Positions 54,618 through 63,652 of a stretch of DNA of 64,000 bases are shown piece by piece. Source of the stretch: JACTOJ01 sp032335695 (GTDB lineage Bacteria; Bacillota; Clostridia; Clostridiales; Clostridiaceae); the NCBI RefSeq assembly GCF_032335695.1, contig NZ_JACTOJ010000020.1, positions 1 through 64,000 of the forward strand, read 5' to 3'. Made by a program: the position numbers and the translations under genes. How positions within the stretch are numbered: position 1 is the stretch's first letter; every line of letters starts with the position of its first letter. The notes under the pieces are model-generated. The model was given only the letters and a program-made list of their open reading frames with translations, was not told the DNA's origin and did no database searches.

Positions 54618-55835
54618 ATGAGAATATTGCATACTGCAGATTGGCATCTTGGAAAATATCTAGACGGAATAAAAAACAGCAGATTAGACGAACAAGAGAA
54701 ATTTATTGATGAACTTATAGATATAGTAGAAGAAAAAAATATACAGCTTGTTATCATCGCGGGAGATATATATGATAACAGCAATCCTCCTGCAAGAGCA
54801 GAAAGACTTTTTTATAAGACTCTTAAAAGGTTGTCTGCAGGAGGTGAGAGAACTATTTTAATAATAGCTGGAAACCATGACAACCCGGAAAGACTTGCAG
54901 CGTCAAATCCGTTAGCCCTAGAGCAGGGGATTATAATTCTTGGAACTCCCAAAGCCACCATAAGCCCAGGAAGCTATGGAAGCATTCAAGTGGCAGCTTC
55001 TATCGAGGGAGCTCTGGAATTAAAGATTGGTGAGGAGAGAGTAGCGATAGTGACTCTTCCATACCCAAGTGAAAAGAGATTGAATGAAATATTTATTGAT
55101 AAGTCTTCAGATGAAGAGAGACAGAGTACCTATTCTGATAGAATCAAACAGGTATTCTCTGAACTTTCAGGCTGCTATAGGGAAGACACCATAAATATAG
55201 CCATTTCTCACATATATGTAGTTGGTGGGGAAAGCAGTGATTCTGAAAGGCAGATAGAACTTGGAGGATCTTTAGCGGTAAGACCTGAAGCTCTTCCAGA
55301 GAAGGCTCAGTACATAGCTCTTGGACATCTTCATAGACCTCAAAGGGTGAAAGGAATAAGCACAAAGGCATATTACAGCGGTTCTCCAATTCAATATAGC
55401 AAAAGTGAAATAGGCTATAGCAAGTGTGTGTATTTAATTGATGTAAAAGCTGGAGAAGAGGCTAATGTAGAAGAAATTTATCTTAAAAACTATAAGCCTA
55501 TAGAGATTTGGAAATGCAAGGGTGTGGAGGAGGCTTTAGAAAAGTGTAAGGCAAATTCAGATAAGGATTCCTGGGTATATATAGAGATAGAAACCGAAGA
55601 ATACATATCTCAGGAATACATAAAGCAGATGAATGAATATAAAAAAGATATTGTAGAAATATTACCTAAGATAGTTGGACAAGAAACCGAAGAGGAAGAA
55701 GAAATAAATATATCTGAGAAAAGCATATTAGAACTCTTTAAAGATTTTTACCTATCTCAAAGAGGAGTAGAGCCCAAGGAGGACATATTAAAGCTTTTTT
55801 CTGAAATAGCATACTCGGAGGGAGAAAATGAATGA
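54618..55835 (+). CDS. sbcD: Exonuclease SbcCD nuclease subunit SbcD (Mre11 homolog)
   Basis: This 405-residue Mre11-type phosphoesterase has all metal-binding blocks: TADWHLGK, IAGDIYDNSNPP, IIAGNHDNPERL, ISHIYVVGG and ALGHLHRPQ. With SbcC it cuts hairpins and frees blocked DNA double-strand ends. The start ATG lacks a near ribosome binding site (see hairpin at 54581). It overlaps sbcC by 4 bases (ATGA). Confidence 0.95.
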   Translation: MRILHTADWHLGKYLDGIKNSRLDEQEKFIDELIDIVEEKNIQLVIIAGDIYDNSNPPARAERLFYKTLKRLSAGGERTILIIAGNHDNPERLAASNPLALEQGIIILGTPKATISPGSYGSIQVAASIEGALELKIGEERVAIVTLPYPSEKRLNEIFIDKSSDEERQSTYSDRIKQVFSELSGCYREDTINIAISHIYVVGGESSDSERQIELGGSLAVRPEALPEKAQYIALGHLHRPQRVKGISTKAYYSGSPIQYSKSEIGYSKCVYLIDVKAGEEANVEEIYLKNYKPIEIWKCKGVEEALEKCKANSDKDSWVYIEIETEEYISQEYIKQMNEYKKDIVEILPKIVGQETEEEEEINISEKSILELFKDFYLSQRGVEPKEDILKLFSEIAYSEGENE

Positions 55836-58800
55836 AACCTAAAAAACTAATAATAAAGGGATTAAACAGCTTTGTTGAAGAGCAGGAAATAGATTTTAAG
55901 AGTCTTACCGATAAAGGTATATTTGGTATATTCGGACCTACTGGCAGCGGAAAATCTACTATTTTAGATGCTATGACTATAGCTTTGTATGGAAGTGTGG
56001 CAAGAGATACCAGAGAGTTCATGAATACTGAAAGTGACAGCCTAAGAGTGAGCTATGAATTCGAGATAGCTTCTTCCGGGGAAAGAAAAACTTATTGTGC
56101 TGAAAGGATTCTTTCAAGAGATAAAACTGGAAGCTATAAATCCAAGCATGCTGTGCTTACGGAATGTACAGCTGGAGAAACTAATGTTATTGCAGAAGGC
56201 GTTACAGATGTTAAAAATAATGTTGAAAAAATACTAGGTTTAACCTTTGACGATTTTACTAGATCTGTGGTACTTCCTCAAGGTAAGTTTAGCGAATTTT
56301 TAAAGCTGACAGGTAAGGAAAGAAGAAACATGCTGGAGAGGCTCTTTAATCTAGAGATGTTCGGAAGAAAGCTAGGCGATAAGATACGAGGGGTGAAAAG
56401 GGAAAAGAGTGATGCTTTGAATGTGCTCACTGGGCGAGAGAATATATATATTGAAAAAGGCGTGAGTGAAGAGAGCTATAAAAAGCTCAAAGAGGAGCTT
56501 TTGATTTTAGAGGAGGAAAACCAAAGGATAAAGTCTGAAAAAGAAAGTTTAGACAAGGAATATGAACAAAACAGATTATTGTGGCAGGCTCAAAAGGAAT
56601 TAGAAGAATATAAAAATATTGAAAATCAGCTTTTAAAGGATTCAAGGCTTATAGAAGAGTCTAGAGAGAAACTTAACGTTTCTAGGAAAGCATGGATTAT
56701 TAAGCCTTATATAGATGAGCTAAAGGATATAGCTTTAAAAATAAAAAACAGTGAAGAGTCTATTAAACATATGAAAGATAGGCTTCAGGAAAGCGAAAAA
56801 GAGCTTTCAGCTTTGGAGGAAAAATACAAAAGTAATGCTAAAATGAGAGAACAGGAGATACCTGTGCTCATAGAAAAAGAAACTAATTTAACTAGAGCTT
56901 TGGAGCTAATTGAGAAAAATAAAGAGCTTAAAAAGGAAAGAGAAGAGCTTTTAGGAGCTTATGGAACTAAGAAAGATTTACTTACTTCAATAAATTCGGA
57001 ACTAAACGAAATAATTTCAAAACAGGAACAGCAGCAGAAGCTTAAAGCGGATTACGAGACAAAAATTGATAGTGAAACTATAACTGCCGAATATAGAAAT
57101 GCTGTAAACAGCATGTATCTTCTGAATCAGGAAATAAGTAAAATTAAAATTTCACAGCAGGAACTGGAGAAGAAAAATTCATTGAGAAAAATGAATATCG
57201 ATAAGCTTAAAATGGAAATAGAAGTTATAAACAGTAAAAAAGATATAAGCTTTAAGGAATTGGCTGTAGCTCAGGATGATATGGTTAAAATAAATAAAGA
57301 TGTGCCTCCTGATAATTTTGTGCTAATTGCTATGAAGGAAAAAGTATTTAAATTAGATAAGAATATAGAAGAGGTTAGGGCTTATAAGGATAAAAAAGAA
57401 AATTCATCAGCTGAAATCCATGATATAGATAAAAAGCTTGTTGAATTAAAATCTTCTGAAAATGAGCTTCAGCTTCATATAGAAGAGCTTTCAGAAACCA
57501 TAAAGCAGCTGGAGGAAAGAAAAAAGGAAATAGAGATAAGCAATATGGCAGCGGTATTATCAAGTGAGCTTAGGGATGGAATGCCTTGTCCTGTGTGCGG
57601 CTCCTTAGAACATCATAATAAGCATACTGTTTTTGATATGAAAGAGCTTAAAGAAATTGATGAAAATATTGATAAGCTTAAGCTTGAGATAAATGTTATA
57701 GAAAATAAGTTTAAAGAAGTTTCCATAGAAAAGATAAGTCTGGAAAAGAAAAGAGAACATATCTTGGGAGAAATTTTACCTTTGGAAGAAAAATATAAAG
57801 GAATGGATTTGAATTTTATAGAGGAACAAAAGCATTCACTAGAAGAAGAATTTAAGACTACGGAGAGTAAAATTCAGAATTTCACTAAAGGGAAAGAGGA
57901 GCTTGACCAGAAAATATCAAATTTAAAGGAAGAAAAGAATCAGATACAGCAGAAAGAAATAGCTTTCACGGAAAAGTATAACAGTGAAATCAATGCCTAT
58001 GAGGAAGCAGCTAAAGAGCTTGAGGCTTCTGTAGAAAAGCTTAAGCCTTTAGAATTTGATTTAAGAGGTTTAAAAATTCAATTTAAGGTTGATAATATAG
58101 AAGAAGCACAAAAGAGCATTCTAAACAGAGAAAAAGAAGAGAAAATTCTTAAGGATAAATTAAAAGCAGCAAATGAGCTTTTAGAAAAAAATTCTATAGA
58201 TAAAGAAAAAGCATTAGAAGAAAGAAATAAACTTGATATAGAAATTGCTAAAATACTTGAGAGCGGCAAAGAAAAGAGAGCTGTAATTGACAGAGAAGAA
58301 AAATATATAAATGAACTTACTGAGGGAAGAGAAGCTTTAAGCTATATAGAAGAAATAAGGAAGAGAAAAAAGGCTATAGTTGAAGAAGAAGCTGTTCTTA
58401 AGGAAATGCTAGAAGATTGCAGAAAAGAAAATAAAGAACTTAGCGATAGGCTCATCACAGAAAACTCTAGCATGAACCTTATGATAAGTCAGAAGCAGTT
58501 AAAAAAAGAAAATTGTCTAACGCAGGTGAAGCAATATAATTTTAAGGACTTTGCTTCTGTAGAAAAAGGAATCATAGCTGAAGCTGAAATGGAAATTGTG
58601 GAAAAATCCATAGAGAAATATGACAGCAGTTTAAATAAGGTAAGAGCCAATATAGAAGGTGTCAAGAAGAGAATAGGAGATAAGGTATTAGATGAGGGAC
58701 AGTGGAACTTAATAATACTAAGAAGAGAGGAACTCAGTAAAAGTTTTGAAGAAAATATAAAAGAAATAGCTTCCTATGGTAAGGGAATAAAAGATATGGA

Positions 58801-59368
58801 AAGAGAATTGGAAGAATATAAACTTTTGAGAAAAGAAAAGAAGAGGCTTCAGCATGAATTCAGCTGCATGGAGGACATATCCAAATTAGTTGAGGGAAAT
58901 AAATTTGTTGAGTTTATAGCCATGAATCAAATGAAATATATATGCAAAGAAGCATCAAAAAGGTTAAAGAGTATTACAGGGGGAAGGTATGCTTTAGAAA
59001 TAGATTCAAATGGAAACTTCATTATGAGGGATGACTTTAATGGCGGAGCTAGAAGATCTACAGGAACTCTATCTGGAGGAGAAACCTTTCTGACCTCTTT
59101 AAGCTTAGCACTATCTTTGTCATCTCAGATACAATTAAAAGGAAGTGCTCCTTTGGAGTTCTTTTTCTTGGACGAAGGTTTTGGAACTTTAGATACAGAT
59201 GCCTTAGATACAGTTATGTCTTCTCTTGAAAGACTTCATTCAGATAGGCTTTGTGTAGGTATAATAAGTCATGTAGAGGAAATAAGGAACAGGGTGCCTG
59301 TTAAGTTATTAGTAGAAGCTGCACAATATGGAATTTCTGGAAGCAGAGTAAAGATAGAATTAAGCTAG
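55832..59368 (+). CDS. sbcC: Exonuclease SbcCD ATPase subunit SbcC (Rad50 homolog)
   Basis: This 1178-residue protein has Walker A GPTGSGKSTILDAM near residue 35, then a long coiled coil (about 180-1010) broken by the zinc hook C586-P-V-C589. The C-terminal ATPase half has signature LSGGETFLTSLSLALSLS and Walker B LEFFFLDEGFGTLD. Length is normal. It works with SbcD on cruciform or hairpin DNA, of which this window has several examples in repeats. Confidence 0.96.
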   Translation: MKPKKLIIKGLNSFVEEQEIDFKSLTDKGIFGIFGPTGSGKSTILDAMTIALYGSVARDTREFMNTESDSLRVSYEFEIASSGERKTYCAERILSRDKTGSYKSKHAVLTECTAGETNVIAEGVTDVKNNVEKILGLTFDDFTRSVVLPQGKFSEFLKLTGKERRNMLERLFNLEMFGRKLGDKIRGVKREKSDALNVLTGRENIYIEKGVSEESYKKLKEELLILEEENQRIKSEKESLDKEYEQNRLLWQAQKELEEYKNIENQLLKDSRLIEESREKLNVSRKAWIIKPYIDELKDIALKIKNSEESIKHMKDRLQESEKELSALEEKYKSNAKMREQEIPVLIEKETNLTRALELIEKNKELKKEREELLGAYGTKKDLLTSINSELNEIISKQEQQQKLKADYETKIDSETITAEYRNAVNSMYLLNQEISKIKISQQELEKKNSLRKMNIDKLKMEIEVINSKKDISFKELAVAQDDMVKINKDVPPDNFVLIAMKEKVFKLDKNIEEVRAYKDKKENSSAEIHDIDKKLVELKSSENELQLHIEELSETIKQLEERKKEIEISNMAAVLSSELRDGMPCPVCGSLEHHNKHTVFDMKELKEIDENIDKLKLEINVIENKFKEVSIEKISLEKKREHILGEILPLEEKYKGMDLNFIEEQKHSLEEEFKTTESKIQNFTKGKEELDQKISNLKEEKNQIQQKEIAFTEKYNSEINAYEEAAKELEASVEKLKPLEFDLRGLKIQFKVDNIEEAQKSILNREKEEKILKDKLKAANELLEKNSIDKEKALEERNKLDIEIAKILESGKEKRAVIDREEKYINELTEGREALSYIEEIRKRKKAIVEEEAVLKEMLEDCRKENKELSDRLITENSSMNLMISQKQLKKENCLTQVKQYNFKDFASVEKGIIAEAEMEIVEKSIEKYDSSLNKVRANIEGVKKRIGDKVLDEGQWNLIILRREELSKSFEENIKEIASYGKGIKDMERELEEYKLLRKEKKRLQHEFSCMEDISKLVEGNKFVEFIAMNQMKYICKEASKRLKSITGGRYALEIDSNGNFIMRDDFNGGARRSTGTLSGGETFLTSLSLALSLSSQIQLKGSAPLEFFFLDEGFGTLDTDALDTVMSSLERLHSDRLCVGIISHVEEIRNRVPVKLLVEAAQYGISGSRVKIELS

Positions 59369-59661
59369 TTATAATTTTTATAAAAATTACCTTTAACAGT
59401 AAATTGTAAATTTTACAGTTTCAGCATATTATTGAATTTTTTAGAAGATATTCTTGCTTTCTTAAGTAAATTTTTATTAAAAATACACACAAAATTTTAA
59501 AAGTAACTAAAAAAGTAGTAATTCATAGAGGATTTTCCATCAATATGTAGAATATATTGATTGTTACCAAAAATCAAATAGCCTTAAAAGTAAATATGGA
59601 ATATTTTATATAAAATAAAAATATAATGATATGATTCTTTTATTATTTTTGGAGGGTATAA
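59369..59661 (+). other. 293-bp AT-rich region upstream of the sigma-H kinase
   Basis: It contains the sigma-H promoter (separate entry) and a leader of about 100 bases. No coding frame and no clear terminator for sbcC are seen. Confidence 0.5.
59527..59553 (+). promoter_or_regulatory. Sigma-H promoter
   Basis: AGAGGATTT (59527-59535), 11 bases, then GTAGAAT (59547-59553) fits the published B. subtilis sigma-H consensus RnAGGAwWW-N11/12-RnnGAAT at every position. It lies about 100 bases upstream of the histidine kinase start. Confidence 0.8.
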
Positions 59662-60960
59662 ATGGAACAGTTAGATGATTATTTACAAGGTATTTATGGG
59701 GAATTTAAATGTGTATTGAATAATGAAAAAAAGGAGCTGTTTTCCTTCTTTGGCTCGTCTTTGTTAAAGCTTCTTTCTGATGGTATATATTTTAAGATAG
59801 GCAGTAAGATAATATTTTCTAATCCTTCGGCCAATAATATTTTTACTGGAAATTCTGAGAATAGTGTGGTGGGTTACGATATAAAACATTTACTTATAAT
59901 GGAAGGTGAAAATTTAGATTTATATTGCAAAGCGATGATGCAGCTGGAAATTCAGGGAGAATTAAGCCCAACTCGAGTTAAAATAAGGAGAAGGTCGGAT
60001 AATGAGGAAAAATATTTAGAGTTCGAAGGAAAAAATTATATATTTAAAGGTAAAAAAATATTTGTAGGTATCATCAGGGACATATCAGATAGCATGTTAG
60101 TGAAGGAATATAGAGAAGAATATGAGAAAAGTGCTAACATGCTTGATGAAATGTTAAAGTCAGACATGTTGAAAACTCAGTTTTATGAAAATTTGTCTCA
60201 TGAATTAAGAACTCCTTTAAATGTAATCTTAGGAGCTGTTCAACTGCAAAATTTAATTTTTGATAAAAATACTTGCGAAGTTGGAAGAAGCAGTGCTAGA
60301 AAATACAATAGAATAATAAGGCAGAATTGTTACAAGCTATTAAGAATAGTGAATAATTTATTAGATATAACCAAGCTGGAATATGGAAGAATGGATCTGC
60401 AGCTCAAAAATAGTAATATAATAGCTGAAATTGAAGATGTGACTATGTCGGTGGTGGAATATGCTTCTAGCAAAGGGATTGAATTGATTTTTGATACGGA
60501 TATTGAAGAGAAATATATGGCTTTTGATGAGGATAGCATTGAGAGAATAATGATGAATCTTCTATCAAACGCAGTAAAATTCACATCACCAGGTAAAAAA
60601 ATTTTTGTAAATGTGAAGGATTTGCAAAATCAGCTTCTTATATCTGTGAAAGATGAAGGAGAAGGAATAGCTAAAGAGGAGCTTGAAAAAATTTTTGATA
60701 GATTTTCTCAAGTGGATAGTAATCTTACAAGAAGAAGCAAAGGTACGGGAATAGGTCTATCATTAGTGAAGTATTTAGTGGATCTTTATGAAGGCTCCAT
60801 ATGGGTAGATAGCAAATTAAATGAAGGAACTGAATTTACTATAAAGCTTCCTGTAAAACTTGTGGAAGACGATGATTCGAAAATTAATGAAAATTTTATA
60901 AGGCAGAATAAGATTGAAAGAGCTTGCGTAGAATTTTCAGATATATATAATCTTGAATAA
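59662..60960 (+). CDS. Orphan PAS-containing histidine kinase, probable sporulation kinase
   Basis: This 432-residue cytoplasmic kinase has no membrane helix. An N-terminal part of about 30-150 has a PAS-like fold (IIFSNPSANNIF, KKIFVGIIRDIS). HisKA has H180 in ENLSHELRTPLN, and the ATPase domain has NLLSNAVKFTSPG, KDEGEGI, FDRFSQVD and GTGIGLSLVKYL. No response regulator gene is near. Clostridia lack the Bacillus phosphorelay and use orphan kinases that phosphorylate Spo0A directly. The exact sigma-H promoter supports a role in sporulation start. Ribosome binding site GGAGGG. Confidence 0.88.
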   Translation: MEQLDDYLQGIYGEFKCVLNNEKKELFSFFGSSLLKLLSDGIYFKIGSKIIFSNPSANNIFTGNSENSVVGYDIKHLLIMEGENLDLYCKAMMQLEIQGELSPTRVKIRRRSDNEEKYLEFEGKNYIFKGKKIFVGIIRDISDSMLVKEYREEYEKSANMLDEMLKSDMLKTQFYENLSHELRTPLNVILGAVQLQNLIFDKNTCEVGRSSARKYNRIIRQNCYKLLRIVNNLLDITKLEYGRMDLQLKNSNIIAEIEDVTMSVVEYASSKGIELIFDTDIEEKYMAFDEDSIERIMMNLLSNAVKFTSPGKKIFVNVKDLQNQLLISVKDEGEGIAKEELEKIFDRFSQVDSNLTRRSKGTGIGLSLVKYLVDLYEGSIWVDSKLNEGTEFTIKLPVKLVEDDDSKINENFIRQNKIERACVEFSDIYNLE

Positions 60961-60981
60961 GGAAATAATTTTAAAATTTAT

Positions 60982-61010
60982 TTGATTTTTTTAGATGTTT
61001 ATGCTAATAT
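60982..61010 (+). promoter_or_regulatory. Promoter of tRNA-Arg
   Basis: TTGATT (60982-60987) and TAATAT (61005-61010) have a 17-bp spacer and end 14 bp before the tRNA. Confidence 0.65.
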
Positions 61011-61024
61011 AGTAATGTTATTTT

Positions 61025-61098
61025 GCGGCTGTACCTCAATTGGATAGAGGACTCGGCTACGAACCGAGGTGCTACGGGTTCGATTCCTGTCAGCCGCA
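61025..61098 (+). tRNA. tRNA-Arg (anticodon ACG)
   Basis: It folds as a full cloverleaf. Acceptor stem GCGGCTG pairs with CAGCCGC, discriminator A. The anticodon stem CTCGG/CCGAG has loop CTACGAA, giving anticodon ACG. The T-arm has GGTTCGATTCC. The 3' CCA is not encoded. It reads CGN Arg codons after A34 is changed to inosine. Confidence 0.97.
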
Positions 61099-61106
61099 TT
61101 TATATG

Positions 61107-61136
61107 AAACTATGAGTTCTTCTCATAGTTTTTTTG
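61107..61136 (+). terminator. Terminator of tRNA-Arg
   Basis: Stem ACTATGAG / CTCATAGT, loop of five, then a run of seven T. It abuts the truncated EamA gene. Confidence 0.88.
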
Positions 61137-61137
61137 T

Positions 61138-61813
61138 TTGGTAAAGCTCCAATAAGTACAAAAAAGCTGTTGGCTATAATAATAGCATTTTCAGGCTGCT
61201 TGCTAACCTCTGGTGTAATTAGCAGCAAAGAAAAATTATCTGCTATAGGAGTTTTATGCGGACTATTATCAGCAGTTTTCTACTCATTCATGAATGTATA
61301 TTCCGGTAAAAACCTTAGGAATACGGACTCACTTACCATCAATTTCTACTCCACGATATTTTCTTTGATTTCATTAATTATATACAGACCTCCTATATTT
61401 TTATTAAAGGTTCTGTTATAAATCAGTGTTGATTTTTCACTGATTTATAACTTCCTTTAGTTCGGGAGGCTGTGTTTTAAAATGTTGATATTATCGTTTG
61501 AGTTCATTTGCGAAAAACGCCTTTATCAACATCCTTTTAAAACATAGTCTTATTAAAAGGAGAATATAATTTATCCTTGATAATATTCACAGCTATATTA
61601 GCAGTATTATGTGAGATAGTGCCTCTAACTCTGCTTTATTCATCAATAAAGCATATAGGCTCTTTAAGAGTATCTATAATAGGAAATTTAGAAATACCAG
61701 TAGCAATAATATTTTCTTACTTTGCTCTAGGAGAAAGGATAAATATTGCTCAAATTCTGGGTGCATGCATGGTAGTATATGCTGCCTATACTGTTCAAAA
61801 AATAGAGAATTAA
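61138..61813 (+). pseudogene. EamA-family transporter pseudogene, 5'-truncated and interrupted
   Basis: Two in-frame pieces of one EamA transporter remain: 61138-61410 (FGKAPISTKKLLAI ... RPPIFLLK) and 61550-61813 (LLKGEYNLSLIIFTAILAVL ... VQKIEN). The first roughly 95 codons, with start and first three helices, are gone; the gene now begins right at the tRNA terminator. A 139-bp hairpin element (61411-61549) splits it, flanked by TTATTAAAGG and TTATTAAAAGG. Removing the element and one duplicate almost restores the frame. The intact relative at 17551 is only a distant paralog. Confidence 0.85.
61411..61549 (-). mobile_element. MITE-like hairpin element, copy B, inserted in the EamA gene
   Basis: Bases 61449-61547 are the reverse complement of copy A (97-196) with few changes. 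On its left this copy has a further hairpin, TATAAATCAGTG / CACTGATTTATA (61417-61449), not present in copy A. It is flanked by a near-perfect target duplication of 10-11 bases (61401-61410 and 61550-61560). No coding capacity. Confidence 0.8.
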
Positions 61814-61820
61814 AACAAAA

Positions 61821-61918
61821 CTTTCGTTTGCTTTCGAATATTTTTTAAAAAAACGTTGACAAAAGAAATAAAACGTAATAAAATAAAATCAAACAAAGAT
61901 AATAATAACAAACGCAAT
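61821..61918 (+). promoter_or_regulatory. Promoter and putative operators of the fructose operon
   Basis: TTGACA (61856-61861) and TAAAAT (61879-61884) have a 17-bp spacer. Three related 10-mers surround them: CAAACGAAAG (minus strand, 61821-61830), CAAACAAAGA (61890-61899) and CAAACGCAAT (61909-61918). The last two are direct repeats 19 bp apart. They are good candidates for binding the DeoR-family protein encoded next. Confidence 0.6.
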
Positions 61919-61939
61919 ATAAATGTAAGGAGTAAGGAA

Positions 61940-62710
61940 ATGTTTGGTGAAGAAAGAAAAGCTCAAATAATTAACTTACTAAAGCTTCAGGGTGATGTAA
62001 AGGTTTCCAATTTAGCTGATACCTATAAAGTTTCAGAAGTTACTATACGAAAGGATTTGCAAGAATTAGAAGAAGAAGGGCTTATCAAAAGAGTTCATGG
62101 AGGAGCAGTATTAGTTCATAATACAAAATTTGAACCTACTTTCTATGAAAAAGTTGATAAGTTCATAGAAGAAAAGATAGCCATAGGGAAGCAAGCTGCT
62201 TCTATGGTAGAGGATGGTGATACTGTAGCTTTAGACGGAGGAACTACAAATCTTCAAATAGCCAGAAATATAAGGGCAAATAATCTCACAGTAATAACTA
62301 ATTCTCTAGATATAGCTATAGAGCTTTCTAATAATCACAGCAATGAAGTTATAGTTATAGGAGGAACTCTTAGAAGTCATACCAGAGCTCTTATAGGACC
62401 AATAGCAAGCAGCATATTAAAAAATGTAAGAGTGGATATAGCTTTTGTAGGAGCTAATGGAATATCTCTAGATTATGGTATCACCACACCAAACATGAAT
62501 GAAGCGCAGACTAAACGTGAAATAATAGAAAGTGCAGAAAGGGTAATAATAGTTTGTGATCATAGTAAATTTAGCGAAGTATGTTTTGCTAAAATTACGG
62601 ATTTTGACAAAATACATTATATAGTTACAGATAGCAAACTAGATGAAGGAGTGAGAAAAGAATTTAGAGAGAAGGGAATAAGAATAATTACAGCAAAGGA
62701 GGGGATTTAA
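61940..62710 (+). CDS. DeoR-family transcriptional regulator of the fructose operon
   Basis: This 256-residue protein has an N-terminal DeoR helix-turn-helix (MFGEERKAQIINLLKLQGDV, then VSEVTIRKDLQELEEEGLIKRVHGGA) and a C-terminal sugar-phosphate-sensing domain (GDTVALDGGTTNLQIA, FVGANGIS, DHSKF). It most likely represses the operon until fructose 1-phosphate binds. I chose ATG at 61940, with AAGGAG upstream; a longer TTG frame from 61856 begins inside the -35 box. It overlaps fruK by one base. Confidence 0.9.
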   Translation: MFGEERKAQIINLLKLQGDVKVSNLADTYKVSEVTIRKDLQELEEEGLIKRVHGGAVLVHNTKFEPTFYEKVDKFIEEKIAIGKQAASMVEDGDTVALDGGTTNLQIARNIRANNLTVITNSLDIAIELSNNHSNEVIVIGGTLRSHTRALIGPIASSILKNVRVDIAFVGANGISLDYGITTPNMNEAQTKREIIESAERVIIVCDHSKFSEVCFAKITDFDKIHYIVTDSKLDEGVRKEFREKGIRIITAKEGI

Positions 62711-63639
62711 TGATTTTAACCGTAACTTTGAATCCTGCAGTAGATAAGACTATAAAAATATCTGATCTAAAGATTGGAGAAGTAAATAGAATAGATTTTT
62801 CCAGAGTAGATGCTGGTGGAAAAGGAATAAATGTTTCAAAGACTATAAAGCAGTTAGGCGGAAAAAGTACAGCATTAGGCTTTATAGGAGGCTCCAATGG
62901 AGAATTTATCAGAGAACATCTAGACAGTTCAGAAATAGAAAATGACTTTGTTAGAATACCTGGAGAAACTAGACTCAATACTAAAATAGTAGATATCGTA
63001 AATAATACTTATACGGATATAAATGAAAATGGTCCCCAGATATCTAAAGAAGAGCTTACAAAAATAAGAGAAAAAATAAGCTCCTATATGAAAGACGGAA
63101 ACTTGATAGTTCTTTCCGGAAGCTTACCTAAAGGAATAAATGAAGACTTCTATAAAGAGATTATATTAGAAGCTAATGAAAAAAAATGTAGGGTTATATT
63201 AGATGTGGACGGTAAAAAGTTTACAGAAGCCATAAAAGCTGGACCATACCTTATTAAACCTAATATTCATGAATTAGAAAAAGCTTTTCAGGTTAGCATA
63301 GAGAGTGAACAAGAGCTCATCGACGTAGCAAAGGAAATCCTTGAATATGGAGTTGAATATGTGGTGGTATCAAGAGGACATGAAGGCTCCATAATGATAA
63401 GCAAAGACAAGGTGATTAAGGCAAAAGGAATTAAGGTTAAAGTAGGAAGCACTGTAGGAGCAGGAGATTCTATGGTAGGAGCATTAGCTTTATCCATAGA
63501 ACAGGGGCAAAGCATGGAGGAAGCTTTAAGACTTGCAGCAGCCACTGGAACAGCCAATGTTACTACGGAGGGTACTCAAAGCCCGGATATAAGCTTAATA
63601 AACAAGTATTTAGAACAAATTGAATTGTTATATTTATAG
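62710..63639 (+). CDS. fruK: 1-phosphofructokinase
   Basis: This 309-residue PfkB-family sugar kinase makes fructose 1,6-bisphosphate from fructose 1-phosphate. It has the opening MILTVTLNPAVDKTI, the substrate motif VDAGGKGINVSKT, and the ATP and anion-hole motif VGAGDSMVGAL with the catalytic Asp. It sits between the regulator and the PTS gene, the normal order fruR-fruK-fruA. Confidence 0.95.
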   Translation: MILTVTLNPAVDKTIKISDLKIGEVNRIDFSRVDAGGKGINVSKTIKQLGGKSTALGFIGGSNGEFIREHLDSSEIENDFVRIPGETRLNTKIVDIVNNTYTDINENGPQISKEELTKIREKISSYMKDGNLIVLSGSLPKGINEDFYKEIILEANEKKCRVILDVDGKKFTEAIKAGPYLIKPNIHELEKAFQVSIESEQELIDVAKEILEYGVEYVVVSRGHEGSIMISKDKVIKAKGIKVKVGSTVGAGDSMVGALALSIEQGQSMEEALRLAAATGTANVTTEGTQSPDISLINKYLEQIELLYL

Positions 63640-63652
63640 AGGAGATGAAATT

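Noticed and set aside
61856..61939. Longer start (TTG) for the DeoR regulator
   Set aside because: It would begin inside the -35 box, add 28 Lys/Asn-rich residues with no match to DeoR proteins, and lacks a ribosome binding site. ATG 61940 has AAGGAG.
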